A DNA stretch of 64,000 bases from Monomorium pharaonis (GCF_013373865.1 NC_050469.1:15854546-15918545), one strand, 5' to 3'. Shown: positions 10,417 to 21,555, counted from the stretch's first letter. A program made the numbers and translations. The notes: generated by a model not told the origin, from the letters alone.

Positions 10417-11989
10417 CCCAGGTAGCAAGGTGACGTTAATACGACGTCAATAATTCGTCATTTAAGGTCGCAGACGTCATGTTACCAAATTAAGACGTAA
10501 TAGTAACGTCATTTTTTGACCTATTAATTACGTCAGTCATTTATCCATCCTACAACGTATTTCCGACGTCATATTCTTGACTAATTAATAACGTCAGTTA
10601 ATTGATCATTTTACGACGTATTAATAAGATTTTATTAGTGACTAATTGCTGACGTTAACTATAATTCTTTGTAATAATTGACGATTTGACCTCAAATGAC
10701 AAATTATTGAGGTCTAGTGGACGACACCTTGCTACCTATAACTATCATTATTTAAAGATTGGTTAATAAACAACATTATTAAAACTAATATAATATTTTA
10801 TATAATTAATACTATCAATATTTTAGAATCATCCCCAGGCAGCACATAATATTTATGATAAATATTTATTAATATTTATTAATATTTATTTTTTCAAAAT
10901 ATTATATAAATATTTTACACATATTTTATATATACGAAGAAAAAAATCTTTATTCAACATATTAAAATATAGATTAAATATTTTATATAATATTTATGGT
11001 AAATAAAAGATAAAGATTTGTATAAGTAATATTTTGTAAATATTTATAAATATTTCATAAATATTTTTATAATATTTATGATAAATCTTTATGATTTGTC
11101 AAATCTAAGACCACAAAAATATTTATAAAATATTTGGATAAATATTTATAAAATATTTAAATAAATATTATAAATATTTTATAAATATTTTATAAATATT
11201 GCGTTTTGTCTGAGGTATAATTTAGCTTTATCAAAAGAACAGAGCAAAAACATATTTCTATAAGTTATTCCACATGTTATTTTGCATATGTAAAAATCAG
11301 GAAAAAAACTGTAAATTTATATTTATTTATAAAAATATTAGTTAACTACAAGTTTCATGTTTCTCGCATCTATTGAACTGATCTATAACAAATATGTATT
11401 CATGATCATCAAGTGTTCATGGATCATCACAAAGGGCTAGGTAGCGTGCAATCTTCGAAGTCAAGCAACGTCGACGGCGGTTCAGAGTTGGATGGGTGAC
11501 CGCGGAAGTTAGGCAATTCCAAATGTGACTATGGTGTGGTGGATCGTGATGCTTGTTGAGAAACAACGTAGATTTTTTTTTACATTATAATTATGTTATT
11601 TCGATATTTTCATAATGCAAGTACTGCATATATAGGACATGTACCCGAAATATTTTCTAAAACGTCAAAATAACGGCTTTTACTACCTGGGATAGTCATA
11701 AAAATGACGTTAAAATGTCTTTATTAAATGTAATCTAAAAACCTATGTTTTGTCATAAAAATAACAATAAAATACCGTCAAATGTACGATACTAGCTTCT
11801 TGAAAATGACGTCAATAATATGAAAATAATGGCGTATTTTTGACGTCAATATATGACGTCGTTAAGATGAGACAAATGTACGTCAGTTTTACGACATTTA
11901 GACGTCATTTTATCTCGACATTATGACGTCTGGTTCGTCATAAAATGACCAAAAAATGCCATCAATTAGACGTCACCTTGCTACCTGGG
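10417..11989. mobile_element. CCCAGGTAGCAAGG-TIR element, 2-bp TT TSD, inside LINE A
   Basis: Perfect 20-bp TIRs CCCAGGTAGCAAGGTGACGT lie at both ends and TT flanks each (10415-10416, 11990-11991). The subterminal regions are rich in GACGT and TGACGTC motifs. There is no transposase, so it is non-autonomous. It has a nested AT-rich segment (about 10836-11213, termini CCCAGGCAGCACA-like) and a 5S-rRNA-like segment at 11419-11581. The superfamily is undetermined. Three other elements in the window share CCCA termini and 2-bp TSDs. Confidence 0.8.
11419..11581 (+). pseudogene. 5S rRNA-like segment with Pol III control region
   Basis: GAAGTCAAGCAACGTCG matches the box A region of 5S rRNA, and TTGGATGGGTGACCG matches box C at the right spacing. 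A 9-nt T run follows at 11573-11581, as expected for a Pol III terminator. Outer parts diverge from canonical 5S. The AT-rich sequence just upstream (11220-11400) is homologous to that beside a second 5S-like copy near 58.4 kb, so the 5S part travels within a repeat. It could be a SINE3-like element or a captured 5S pseudogene. Confidence 0.75.
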
Positions 11990-13133
11990 TTTAAGGCGGG
12001 CTCCGCTTCTGGCCCAGATCTTTTGGATAATCTGTTGCTTAAGGAGTTGCCTCCCTCCGCTCTGCGGACCCTGCTCCACTCTTTTAACTCTATGATTGTG
12101 GATGGCTCGTTCCCTCCTTCTTGGAAGAACTATGATGTAACTTTAATTCCGAAGTCTTCTAGTAATGGATATAGACCTATTTCTTTAGCTTCAACTACGT
12201 TAAAAATTTTCAAAAAGCTTATTATTAAAAAATTCGATAGATTTGTCGAGCTTAAAATTTTATTTCCCACCTCCCAGTGCGGCTTCAGAAGAGGCCGCTC
12301 TGGCAAAGATTGCTTATCTCTTCTTAATATAGATATTTATAGAGCGTTTATGAAGGGAGGAATGGTGAGTGCTATTTTCCTCGACATTGAGGGAGCCTAT
12401 GATAACATTATCTCCCAGCTTCTATTTGACAGTATTAACCAATTGAGAATCCTTGACAGATATAAGAATTTTCCGGATAAAAGATTTTTCTTAAACTTTT
12501 TAAAACCATGATCAGTAAACTTCTACGAATCTGGTCAATTCATTTGTCGCCGTTTACTGTTCAAGGGCTTTCGCAGGGCTCTGTTTTAAGCCCTATTCTC
12601 TTTAATCTTTATATTAGAAATTGCCTTCATCATATCTCTCACAATTGCCTCTCTCTTCAATATGCAGATGATGTTATTTATTCTACTGATAAGTCTTACT
12701 AAAATATTTTACATAATCTTAAAACATCTTTCGATATGTTCTCTAACTAGCTTACTGACCTTAATCTTGATATATCCCTCTCTAAGACCCAATTAATTAT
12801 TTTCCATAGGAAAAAATCGTTGTCTCTCCCTGACACAGTTCTATTTAACAATATTTCACTTCAAACAAGACGACAGATTAAATATCTTGGCCTTACTATG
12901 GATTCAGGCCTTAGATGGAGTTTTCATATATCATCTGTTAAAGAGAAAACTAATAAATTTATCAATATACTTAAGTGGATTGCCGGTTCTACCTGAGGAA
13001 TCAATCCTATCTGGTGCGTTAACTTTGTCAACGCTTCAATCAGGGCCCAAATAGAATGAGGATCATTCTGGTACATTAATGTGGCGGGGACTTATTTTTC
13101 CAAAATTAAGACTTTTAAGTCTCGCATATAAAA
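11990..13133 (+). pseudogene. LINE A ORF2, reverse transcriptase domain
   Basis: RT palm and fingers of the same LINE. Visible motifs are QCGFRRGRSGKDC, the motif A region FLDIEGAYDN (about 12379-12408), motif B GLSQGSVLSPILFNLY and catalytic YADD at about 12661-12672. A frame break falls near 12485-12505, with stops at 12702 and after. Downstream, thumb-like sequence with IKYLGLTMD (about 12880-12905) continues in a shifted frame to 13133. The element at 13136 then interrupts it, and RNase H follows from 17274. Confidence 0.85.
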
Positions 13134-14663
13134 TACCCAGATAGGAAAGCATGCAGAAAAATTTTAGCAACATTTTAATTTCTAAATGTAATGTAGGATA
13201 TACTGTGTCATAATTGTAAATCTATTTTTTTAAATCATTGATTTTAGATTTAATTTATGTAACATGTAGCAATTTTTAAAAAAACAATGCCTAAAATACA
13301 TCTTTGCATAATTGTGATATTAATGAGTCTCATCTCTGCATAATTATTGCTGAATACATTTCAAAAATTAAGTTTGTAATTATTGTAGAAATTATTACAA
13401 TATCAAATTGTACAATTGTTACTTAAATATTCTTAAATGAAAATTTTACAAAGAAACATGCATACCATGTTAGTATTATTTGTAAATAGATTGACAAAAT
13501 GTGAAGTTTACAATTATTGCGACATAATCTGCAGAAATCTAGTGTTCGGTTATTTTTCAAACCCGCCCGAATTCGCCCGATACTGGCACTCTCAAGTCTC
13601 AACAGGTCGAAGAGTGAGGCTCTCCTTTACGAACTCTGTGTGCATTCGGCGTTCAGCATACAGTCACTATTTTTAGCTTATTGTTAGTATATTTTCTTTG
13701 ATTTTCAATTCGTTCTCTTTCTAAATCTCTTAAACAAGCATAAACGAGTGACATCGTAAATTTAGCTGCGATTATTTACTTGTATACACGCGGACCAATT
13801 TTGGGTGCTTTTATTATTCAGCAGGTAAATTATGTACATTTTATAGCCATTATTAAAATTATTTTTCATTTGATAACTGTTGTGCAAACATTATTCGGTG
13901 CTGTTATAAAAATAAATATTAATATGATATAATAGATATTAATAATAAATATAATATTTAAAATTTATTTTTTAATACAATATTACACGGAGAGAATTTT
14001 CTTATAAAAGGGCATAGCGGAATAAGCAGGTGAAATCTGCCCCCGCACTAATCGAGCTCAAATTGATATCATTAGTTGGCACCCTTGAGATGTAAAACTT
14101 CCCCAAATATTAATTACAAAATTGCATTTTTGGGGGAGTTATGGAGGGGGAAAGAAAAATAAAGAAAGTGGTTTTTTTCGAAAATGGTTGGACCGATTTT
14201 AATGAAAAAAATATATGTTGTAAACATCATTTAGACAAGTTTGAGAAAATTTTAAGTAATTTTTGTGGTAAAAAAAAATCCGATAAAAAAATTTTTGAAT
14301 TTTTTATGAATTTTTTGGGGGGTGATAGTTCTGAGATACCACTTTTATATTTTCACAAAAACATCTCTAGATTTTCTTCTTTAACACATTTTTTTTTTAA
14401 ATTAATTGGAGTGGTGGAACATGGTTAAAAATAATAATTCACACTGCGCCGCCGTGCCGCGCCGCGCCGGCTGGGCGACCGGGCCGCGGCGCACGGCGAT
14501 TGTTGTCATGTTGAACTTACATACTAGTTGCAGTGTTGCAATGTTTAGTTGCCAAGAAAAATTATAATATAATATAAAATATAACACATATAATATTTCC
14601 AGGACGTCTGCAATTAGCCTATAAAATTTATCGTTTCGGCAGTTTACCACGAGGAAATCGCCT

Positions 14664-14960
14664 CTCACATTATCTATTATCGGGGTGCTTTTTTAAAGTG
14701 AGTCCTCTTGCCTCTCACATTATCTATCATCGGGGTGCTTTTTTAAAATGAGTCGCCTCTAAAATGTGAGAGACGAGAAAATTCACATTAAAAAAGCACC
14801 CCGATAATAAATAATGTAAGAGGCGAGGGGACTCACTTTAAAAAAGCACCCCGATAATAGATAATGTGGGAGGCAAAAGAACTCACATTAAAAAAGCACA
14901 CCGATGATAAATAATGTAAGAGGCAAGGGGACTCACTTTAAAAAAGCACCCCGAACATAT
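14664..14960. repeat. Alternating-orientation 60-bp repeats
   Basis: At least six copies of a unit containing TTATCGGGGTGCTTTTTTAA, two in one orientation then four inverse, with CCTCTCACATTATC between. They form the centre of the long inverted-repeat element and can fold into several alternative hairpins. Confidence 0.8.
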
Positions 14961-15153
14961 GGAATTTAAAAACGTACTGCAATCTCCTCGTGATGAACTG
15001 CCGAAACGATAAGTTTTATAGCCTAATTGCAGAGACTGAGTCCCAGATGCGCACAGTAATAAACGGACACAGCAGGCTGAGTGAAACGGACACAGATCAA
15101 ATGCGCACGGACCAAATGCGCACAGTCGCAAACCTATGTGGTGCAGAGAATGC

Positions 15154-15200
<47 letters not shown>

Positions 15201-15403
15201 CGGGGGGGTGCAAGTGGGGGCTTCGCCCTCCTCCCGCACCTACCCCGTCGATAGAGATGCCCGAAAAGTCGCAACCCATGTAATAAGTTTGTAGGTTACT
15301 GTGTCCGTTTGGTCTGTGCGCATTTGGTCCGTGCGCATTTGTTCCGTATGCATCTGATCCGTGCGCATTTGGTCTGTGCGCATTTGTTCTGTGTGCATTT
15401 GGT

Positions 15404-16043
15404 CACAGTTTAGCTATAACCAGTTACGACAGTCAGCGAAATTCTTCGTATAATATTTTATGACGCATGCGTCAACTGTACTATCTAAAATATGGCGGAC
15501 ATGGCGAGCCACGCGGTACGAAGCTATGAGCTAGACATGTGATAATTGCGTGTTAGAGGTTATATTGTGTGAATAATTTTTCAATGATATTAAGCGATAT
15601 TAATTAGGTATTATTTTGAAAAGATTATTAATGAAGATCATCTTCAGTGTTTTTTTCAATATCATTTATTTTGAAATAAATTATAATAATGAGTAAAGTT
15701 AGTAAAGGTGGATTTTTCTGTGTCATGTGTAAAAACATATCTGGACGAAACGCAAGAATAAAATTTTTTTGTTTTCCAAAAAATCCATTTATTTATTATT
15801 GTTTAACCTCATTTCAGAATTTAACTTTAACTTTTTCTGTAATTTTTTTTATTTATTTACTTATCTCTTTAATAACAATTCGACACGAATCATAAAAAAT
15901 ATTTTTACTATCTTTTTTTGTTTTATATCTTCGAATAACGCGCTTTCTTACAATCCAAAACATGGCGGATGGTCACGTGACTAGGTAACATAAACATCAA
16001 AGGTTCCGACTGTACTGTCGTAACTGGTTATAGCTAAACTGTG
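15404..16043 (+). mobile_element. Non-autonomous P-like element, 30-bp perfect TIR, 7-bp TSD
   Basis: Perfect inverted 30-bp ends begin CACAGTTTAGCTATAACC and are flanked by ATTTGGT on both sides (15397-15403, 16044-16050). Inside is the beginning of a possible THAP-type zinc finger. P elements have about 31-bp TIRs, 8-bp (sometimes 7) TSDs and a THAP domain at the transposase N terminus. Assignment to P is inference and an hAT-like element remains possible. Confidence 0.65.
15689..15895 (+). pseudogene. THAP-like transposase N-terminal fragment
   Basis: The frame opens MSKVSKGGFFCVMCKN and continues to IKFFCFPKNP, resembling the C-x2-C and FxxFPKDP part of THAP zinc fingers. It then degenerates into hydrophobic AT-rich codons with no C-x2-H half, so only the first part of the domain survives. 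The ATG sits well inside a 640-bp element with P-like TIRs, which supports an internally deleted transposase. Confidence is limited by the short match. Confidence 0.4.
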
Positions 16044-17273
16044 ATTTGGTCTGTGTCCGTTTCACTCAGCCTGCTGTGTCCATTTATTACTGTGCGCATC
16101 TAGGACGCTCCCATTGCAGACGTCCTGGAAATATTATATGTGTTATTATATTTTATATTATTATATTATAATTTTTCTTGGCAACTAAACATTGCAACAC
16201 TGCAACTAATATGTAAGTTCAACATGACAACAATCGCCGTGCGCCGCGGCCCGGTCGCTCAGCCGGCGCGGCGCGGCACGGCGGCGCTGTGTGAATTATT
16301 ATTTTTAATCATGTTCCACCACTCCGATTAATTTAAAAAAAAAATGTGTTAAAGAAGAAGATCTAGAGATGTTTTTGTGAAAATATAAAAGTGGTATCTC
16401 AGAACTATCACCCCCCAAAAAATTCATAAAAAATTCAAAAATTTTTTTATCGGGTTTTTTTTACCACAAAAATTACTTAAAATTTTCTCAAACTTGTCTA
16501 AATGATGTTTACAACATATATTTTTTTCATTAAAATCGGTCCAACTATTTTCGAAAAAAACCACTTTCTTTATTTTTCTTTCCCCCTCCATAACTCCCCC
16601 AAAAATGCAATTTTGTAACTAATATTTGAGGAAGTTTTACATCTCAAGAGTGCCAACTAATGATATCAATTTGAGCTCGATTAGTGCGGGGGCAGATTTT
16701 ACCTGCTTATTCCGCTATGCCCTTTATCTTTAAACTCTGATAATTATGAGATAATGTGTGACCTCGAGGAATTACTATACTTTTTAGTAAAATTGACTAA
16801 AAGTATAATAAAATTTACATTATCCCACAATTACTAGATTTTGAAGGTAAATTTTAAGAGAAAATTTTCTCCACGTATAGTAATTACACAAATAAATTGA
16901 AAATGTATTTTTCAATACAATGTCATAATAATTACGTCAATAAATTAAAAATTTATTTTTTAATATAATGTCGCAATACTTATAATAGACAATAAAATTC
17001 AAAATTCATTTCCTAATACAATGTCGTGATAATTACGCAATAAGATTCGAAAATTATTTCTCAATACAATTTCGTAATAATTATGTAAATAAATTCAAAA
17101 TTTATTTACGTATTTTTTAATTCAATGTCGTAATATTTATGCAAAGTAATTTTCAAATTTGTTTTCATCAAAACATATGCGTTTTATAGTCTCACTTGCA
17201 ATAATTATTGCGAAATTGAGGTAAATAGAAGATGCAATAATTGTGCATTTATTTTGCAATTTTCCTATCTGGG

Positions 17274-18222
17274 TAGCTATGGATATTCCACATTTTACCC
17301 CAAACAGAGTTGCTTGGAATTTTTCTAATCAAGTGTCAATTTAAAGAAGAATTGTGCAATTATGCGATAAATATATTTGTAAATCCATTCAATTGAAGAA
17401 AACTAAGGTTATTAATAAAGTAAAATTCTTAGTTAACCTGACTCAGACACGAAACATTGCATCCAGGAATATTCCATTTACAGTTAGTAGATTTATGGTT
17501 GTAAATAAATTCTATGATTCACTTTTTATCTAGAACTTTCATCCGGCATACTCATATCCATTAAATTTAAATCAAATTGAATTGAATGTGGACACAACTT
17601 CCGGCTTTCTAGCATCAGCCAGTGGGGACCTCAACCGGGTCTTTTTGGGACTATCTGGCCTCAAATCAGGTTCTTTGGAAGAAATTAGAATCTTTACGGA
17701 CGGCTCTCGAACGGCACCTGCTAACGAATCACCTAGAGTTGGCTGTGCGATCTGGATTCCTAAATTAGGCTTTACCCTTAAATTTAAGCTCAATAATCTT
17801 ACTAGTTCTTTTGCTGCTGAGGCAATAGCAATTACTAAAGCAATTGATTTCGCACTTTACAGCAATTTTAGCTTTATAAATATTTGTACCGACTCTTTGA
17901 GCTGTCTCCATGCGCTGGAGACTGGAGATTTTCGCCCTTTTTCGCTATGTAACCTGGTAAGGGATATCAAGGTTAGACTTTTACATGCTACTTCATTGGA
18001 GAAAGCTATAAGATTTACGTGGTGTCCTGCACACAAGGGCGTTTAGGGCAATGAATTGGTTGATGCGGCGGCTAAGGAGGCGGCTCTCTTGAATAACATT
18101 CCTCATAATAAGATAGATTATAAATAGGCTCTATCCTCTTTGGGAGACACTTATAGGAAAATAGATGTTGATTATCTATCTAGAATTAATATTGGAACTG
18201 GAATTAGATACATGTCCTTTCT
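17274..18222 (+). pseudogene. LINE A ORF2, RNase H domain and C-terminal part
   Basis: The LINE frame resumes after the 4.1-kb insertion. 17276-17580 carries decayed connection sequence with several stops. 17582-18046 is an RNase H domain with IRIFTDGSRT (first Asp), a Glu in EAIAITKAIDF, NICTDSLSCLHAL (Asp) and FTWCPAHKGV, followed by an in-frame TAG (18044-18046) just before GNELVDAAAKEA. The frame continues raggedly to about 18222. RNase H occurs in I, LOA and related LINE clades. Confidence 0.85.
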
Positions 18223-19194
18223 ATTGCGACGTTACTTTCTTCGCGTCTACAACTTCGTCGTGCTCGGGACTCTCTTTACTGTAAGTTGGGCGCCAGGCGC
18301 GGAATCTGCGCCGCACAAAAGTCGCAAAACTCTCGGTATTTCGCACGACGGTCGAATGCCTGCTAGCCCGCTTCTACACGAAGTGGTAGAAGGGCGATGT
18401 TCTTCTTGGTACGCGGAATAGGAGAGGAGAGGTCTCGCATTAACAACTCGACAGAATTAATGAATATAAGGATCGTATATTTAAAATGGATATCGACAAT
18501 TCTATATGACAGATATGTAATGGTCGTTCGACACTACTTTATTGCACGACTGTCGCATACTCGACGTGAGATTTACAACGTATCGAATACAACACTCTAT
18601 AGGTTACACACTAAAGTTAACAATACAACACGCGGCTTTAACAACAGACGGGATAGGCTTCGACGGAATGTGCGTCTTCCTCGTAGGTATTCGCTCCTAC
18701 GGAAGCTCGTCTCGTAACGGGTACATAGCTCGCACTCTCGGTATGCGGCAAGTGAATCCCGGTAATATGACTCTACGCCCTATCCCGTCGCTATACTTTA
18801 TTTTCTCTACAACTCGACTGTCGGCTCGACACACTCCTCGAGGAAGGAGACAATAGGCGAAATTATTATTATTATCTACGAGACGGAGAACGACACGGCC
18901 CTGCTACGCGGTGACTCTAACCTCGGTATATCCTGGTTATTATCAATCCGCCTGCCGAACGCTCGGTAGGGTAATTACTAAATGATTTCTCACGAAATGC
19001 CGAGCCGGCCGTCTCCGTCCTTACCGCGTGGTCGAAGTGGTGGCCTTACAGGAGCGTCGTCGATGACCGTGGAACCGCTCTCTGTGTCGTCCCGCCGAAC
19101 AGTGACAAACCGTGAGCGGTCGGGGGCGCCGCGAACGCCGGTAGCGGCCCGCGCATCGATCGCGCTTCGATCTGCGCACACCGATCGCTAGTCG
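18223..19194. other. GC-richer block of unknown origin
   Basis: Sequence composition changes abruptly at about 18223. Open frames of about 60-105 codons exist on both strands but show no motifs. It may be part of an LTR element, since TTGGGCGCCA at about 18286 resembles the complement of a primer-binding site. No matching TG...CA ends or TSD were found, so it is left unassigned. Confidence 0.35.
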
Positions 19195-19337
19195 ATGGGG
19201 GGTCCTCTGCCAGTCCTACAGGATCTCAGATCCAAGGGCGCATCTGGTCGTGACGCCGCGCAATGCGAAGGCTGCAGATTGCACGCCTCGATGCACACTC
19301 GGTGGAAAGTTGCAAAGCCATGTGGTGCAGAGAAATG

Positions 19338-19387
<50 letters not shown>

Positions 19388-19814
19388 GGGGGGATGCAAG
19401 AAGGGCCTTCGGCCCCTCTCCCGCACCCACTCCGTCCAAGTCGCAAACCCATATACAGTAATGACGTGAGCAATAGTGACGCGTGAGCAATAGTGACGTG
19501 GGCAATAATGACGTGGTCAATATTGACACGTGGCCAATGTTGACGTGGCCATTATTGACGTGGGCAATATCACGCGTAGCTAATATTAACGTGGCCAATA
19601 ATGACGCGTGGGCAATAATAACGTGGGCAATAATGACGTGGCCAATATTGACGTGGGCAATATCACGCGTGGCCAATATTGACGTGGTCAATAATGACGT
19701 GTGGCTAATAATGACGTGGCCAATATTGACGTGGTCAATATTGACGTGGCCAATATTGACGTGGCCAATCGAGACCGTAGCCAATATTGACGTGGGCAAA
19801 CGGGACGCTCCCGT
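19195..19814. mobile_element. Composite element, copy 4 (one-sided ATTGACGTGG arm)
   Basis: The core at 19308-19454 has an AC run (about 19343-19384), GGGCCTTCGGCCCC and the bounding direct repeats. The right arm (19455-19800) is built of AATATTGACGTGGCC units as in 4862-5507 and ends GGGACGCTCCCG. The left side has different GCGCATCTGG/TGCACGCC-like sequence, so arms are not inverse copies here. It abuts a Penelope-like frame at 19815. Confidence 0.7.
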
Positions 19815-20003
19815 AGAAACATCAGTCAAACAGTCCAAAGATTAAAAAGCCAAATTTCTAGTCTCAACAACATCGAGACGCCAAATGAAGAGGTAAAAAG
19901 AGAAAGAGAAGAAAGCAAGATGGCTTTCCTTCCGTATCTTCGAGGTACGACAGAACGCATTAGCAAAATTTTGTATAGACACAATATAAAAGGAAAGCGT
20001 CCA
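19815..20003 (+). pseudogene. Penelope-like element, RT C-terminal or linker fragment
   Basis: A continuous frame from 19815 to 20003 encodes a basic stretch followed by MAFLPYLRGTTERISKIL and RHNIKGKRP, which matches the region between RT and the GIY-YIG domain in insect Penelope proteins. It is truncated on the left by a composite element and interrupted on the right at 20004 by another. Confidence 0.7.
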
Positions 20004-20377
20004 AAATGACCACGTTCGGAATAGCCACAGGAAATATTGCACGGAGTTCAATTTGCCCACGTTCCAAACAGCCACGTTCAAAATGGCCAGTATATTTTAC
20101 ATAATTTCCAGTACAATGCACATGGGTTAGCGACTTGGACGGGATGGGTGCGGAAGGAGAGGCCCCCCTTGCATCCATCCCCTGTGTATGTGTGCGTGCG
20201 CGCACGCGCGCGTGTGTGTGTGTGCGCGCGCGCGCAAAGCATTCTGTGCACCATATGGGTTTGCAAATTTCCACGCAGAACAAGAAAAATATCATTCCGA
20301 ACGTGGCCATTTCGAACGTGGTCGTTTCGAACGTGGACAAATCTACGCGTGGCCATTTCGAACGTGGGCAAATTATA
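20004..20377. mobile_element. Composite element, copy 5 (TTCGAACGTGG arms), inside Penelope ORF
   Basis: Short inverted arms of units such as CATTTCGAACGTGGC flank a core at 20122-20265 in reverse orientation, with CG/TG alternation. The Penelope protein frame is open on both sides, so this is an insertion. TCCA follows the right end (20378-20381) and precedes the left end (20000-20003); a longer TSD is not clear. Confidence 0.75.
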
Positions 20378-20624
20378 TCCACTCATATAAAAGTGATCTT
20401 CAAACCACAAAGGAAAATTGTCCAGTTACTTCCTAATCCGAAGGATCAGAGACGCATCAGAGAATCACCAGGTGTATACAGAATCCCCTGCTCTTACGGA
20501 AAAGTGTACATAGGAGAAACCGGGAGGAAGATTAGTACACGAATCCAAAACGTCAACAGTGTATCAAATACGGCCACTTTTCTCAATCAGCCTTAGCCGA
20601 ACACTGGATGAAGACTGGACACTC
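20378..20624 (+). pseudogene. Penelope-like element, GIY-YIG endonuclease domain
   Basis: The frame encodes HIKVIFKPQRKIVQLLPNPK, then GVYRIPCSYGKVYIGETGR, the GIY-YIG signature with catalytic Arg, then KISTRIQ. GIY-YIG at the C terminus of an RT defines canonical Penelope-like elements. A frameshift lies near 20555-20565, after which LAEHWMKTGHS can be read in another frame. It is interrupted at 20625 and the remaining C terminus lies at 21414. Confidence 0.85.
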
Positions 20625-21399
20625 TTCTTCTTCTTTCGGGCCCAATGGATTTCCGTCCCTCCAGGGACAAAGTACCACGATTTAATGGTTTTTGAGACTG
20701 TAGTGTTGGGGCAATTACAGTCCTAGAGAGTATTTAACTGGGAAATTTCGTGCCTCCTTTTTGTTTAATTTTCCTTTTAGATTTGTATTTTCCTTATATC
20801 GGCTTTTCCCAATTGTTCTCGGTTTTCATTTTCTTTGTATATGGTTTTAGACCTCAGGCTTTTTGTTTTGATATTATTCATTTATTTCTTTTCTTTGGGA
20901 AATTGGGAAGATTAAGGGATTTTTTATTCTTCTTATGATAATTTTGGACAGGATCTCTTTTTTCGAATTATTTTTTCTTTTTTTATTTTTTTTTATTTTT
21001 TTTACAAACCCCCTGGGTAGGTCCCCTGGCTAAAACTCAACAAGTAATCGTATTAGTCTAAAGTTCCAAGTGTTTTTGTTTGTGTTTCAGTTTAATACCT
21101 TCAGAATGCATACAACTCTGCCCTGAGTTAATTATTATTCTTTTTCCGGGATAGTCTAGTAAATTAAATTGAATTGATTCTTCTTCCCTTGTTATTACCT
21201 CACTTCATTGTCTCAGCTTAAATGAGATTTTTTTTTTTGGTTAAACCTTTATGTTTTTTTTTCCCTTTTCCTACTTTGCAGGTCTTATTGAAATAATTTG
21301 AATTTGATTCATTACTGATTCGCCTTACTAACTCAATTCTAAATAGAGGGAAAAAAAAGGTTTTTTTTCCCCTTTTTAAATTCATTTTGGCATTTGCCC
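20625..21399 (-). mobile_element. Retroposed insert with 14-bp TSD in the Penelope element
   Basis: AAGACTGGACACTC occurs at 20611-20624 and again at 21400-21413, exactly where the Penelope coding frame is split. A perfect 14-bp TSD points to target-primed retroposition. Read on the minus strand the insert ends in a GAA-rich tail (GAAAGAAGAAGAA), consistent with a 5'-truncated LINE 3' end or a SINE. The T-rich reading frames inside are not genes. Confidence 0.7.
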
Positions 21400-21413
21400 A
21401 AGACTGGACACTC

Positions 21414-21555
21414 CGTGCAATACAAAAAAGCTACAATGTTAGATCCTTCTCAAGGTTACTTCGCTAGGAAACATCGCCATGAAATTTTTAAACATCCCGA
21501 TAACCTTAACCGTGATAAAGGTTATCAGATAAGCCCGATTTGGCACTGTTTTCCC
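21414..21555 (+). pseudogene. Penelope-like element, C-terminal end
   Basis: The frame continues after the TSD with HSVQYKKATMLDP, ARKHRHEIFKHPDNLNRDKG and a final ISPIW, the typical Penelope C terminus (HxxxxxREAxEIxKHPxNxNRDxG). It degenerates beyond about 21545 into the 3' untranslated region. Confidence 0.75.

Larger units (their letters stand above)
15033..16112. mobile_element. Composite palindromic element, copy 3, with 7-bp TSD
   Basis: The identical 7-mer ATTGCAG flanks the element (15026-15032, 16113-16119), and the empty site can be read from the inverse arm of its host element. Termini AGACTGAGTCCCAGATGCGC and the inverse ending GGACGCTCCC match copy 1. The core lies at 15125-15281 with an AC run (about 15160-15198) and GGGGGCTTCGCCCTCC. 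Arms are GCGCACAG and GGACACAG units. The right arm is interrupted by a P-like element at 15404-16043. Confidence 0.85.
14007..16725. repeat. Long inverted-repeat element with about 600-bp arms
   Basis: Arms 14007-14620 and about 16113-16725 are inverse copies starting AAAGGGCATAGCGGAATAAG. Each contains a GC-rich block (about 14446-14505 and 16230-16290) and an AT-rich block. No transposase is present. The right part is interrupted by the composite element at 15033-16112, whose removal rejoins ATTGCAG to ACGTCC as in the inverse arm. Confidence 0.75.
13136..17273. mobile_element. CCCAGATAGGAAA-TIR element, TA TSD, inside LINE A
   Basis: Ends carry the 13-bp inverted repeat CCCAGATAGGAAA, and TA flanks both sides (13134-13135, 17274-17275). 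It separates the LINE RT from its RNase H. Its own sequence is AT-rich and non-coding (13136-14006, 16726-17273). The middle is occupied by a long inverted-repeat element (14007-16725), itself carrying two further nested elements. The short frames at 13437 and 14141 are not convincing genes. Confidence 0.75.

Noticed and set aside
18223..19194. LTR retrotransposon with a primer-binding site at 18286
   Set aside because: TTGGGCGCCA resembles a PBS complement, but no matching LTR ends, TSD or gag/pol were found.
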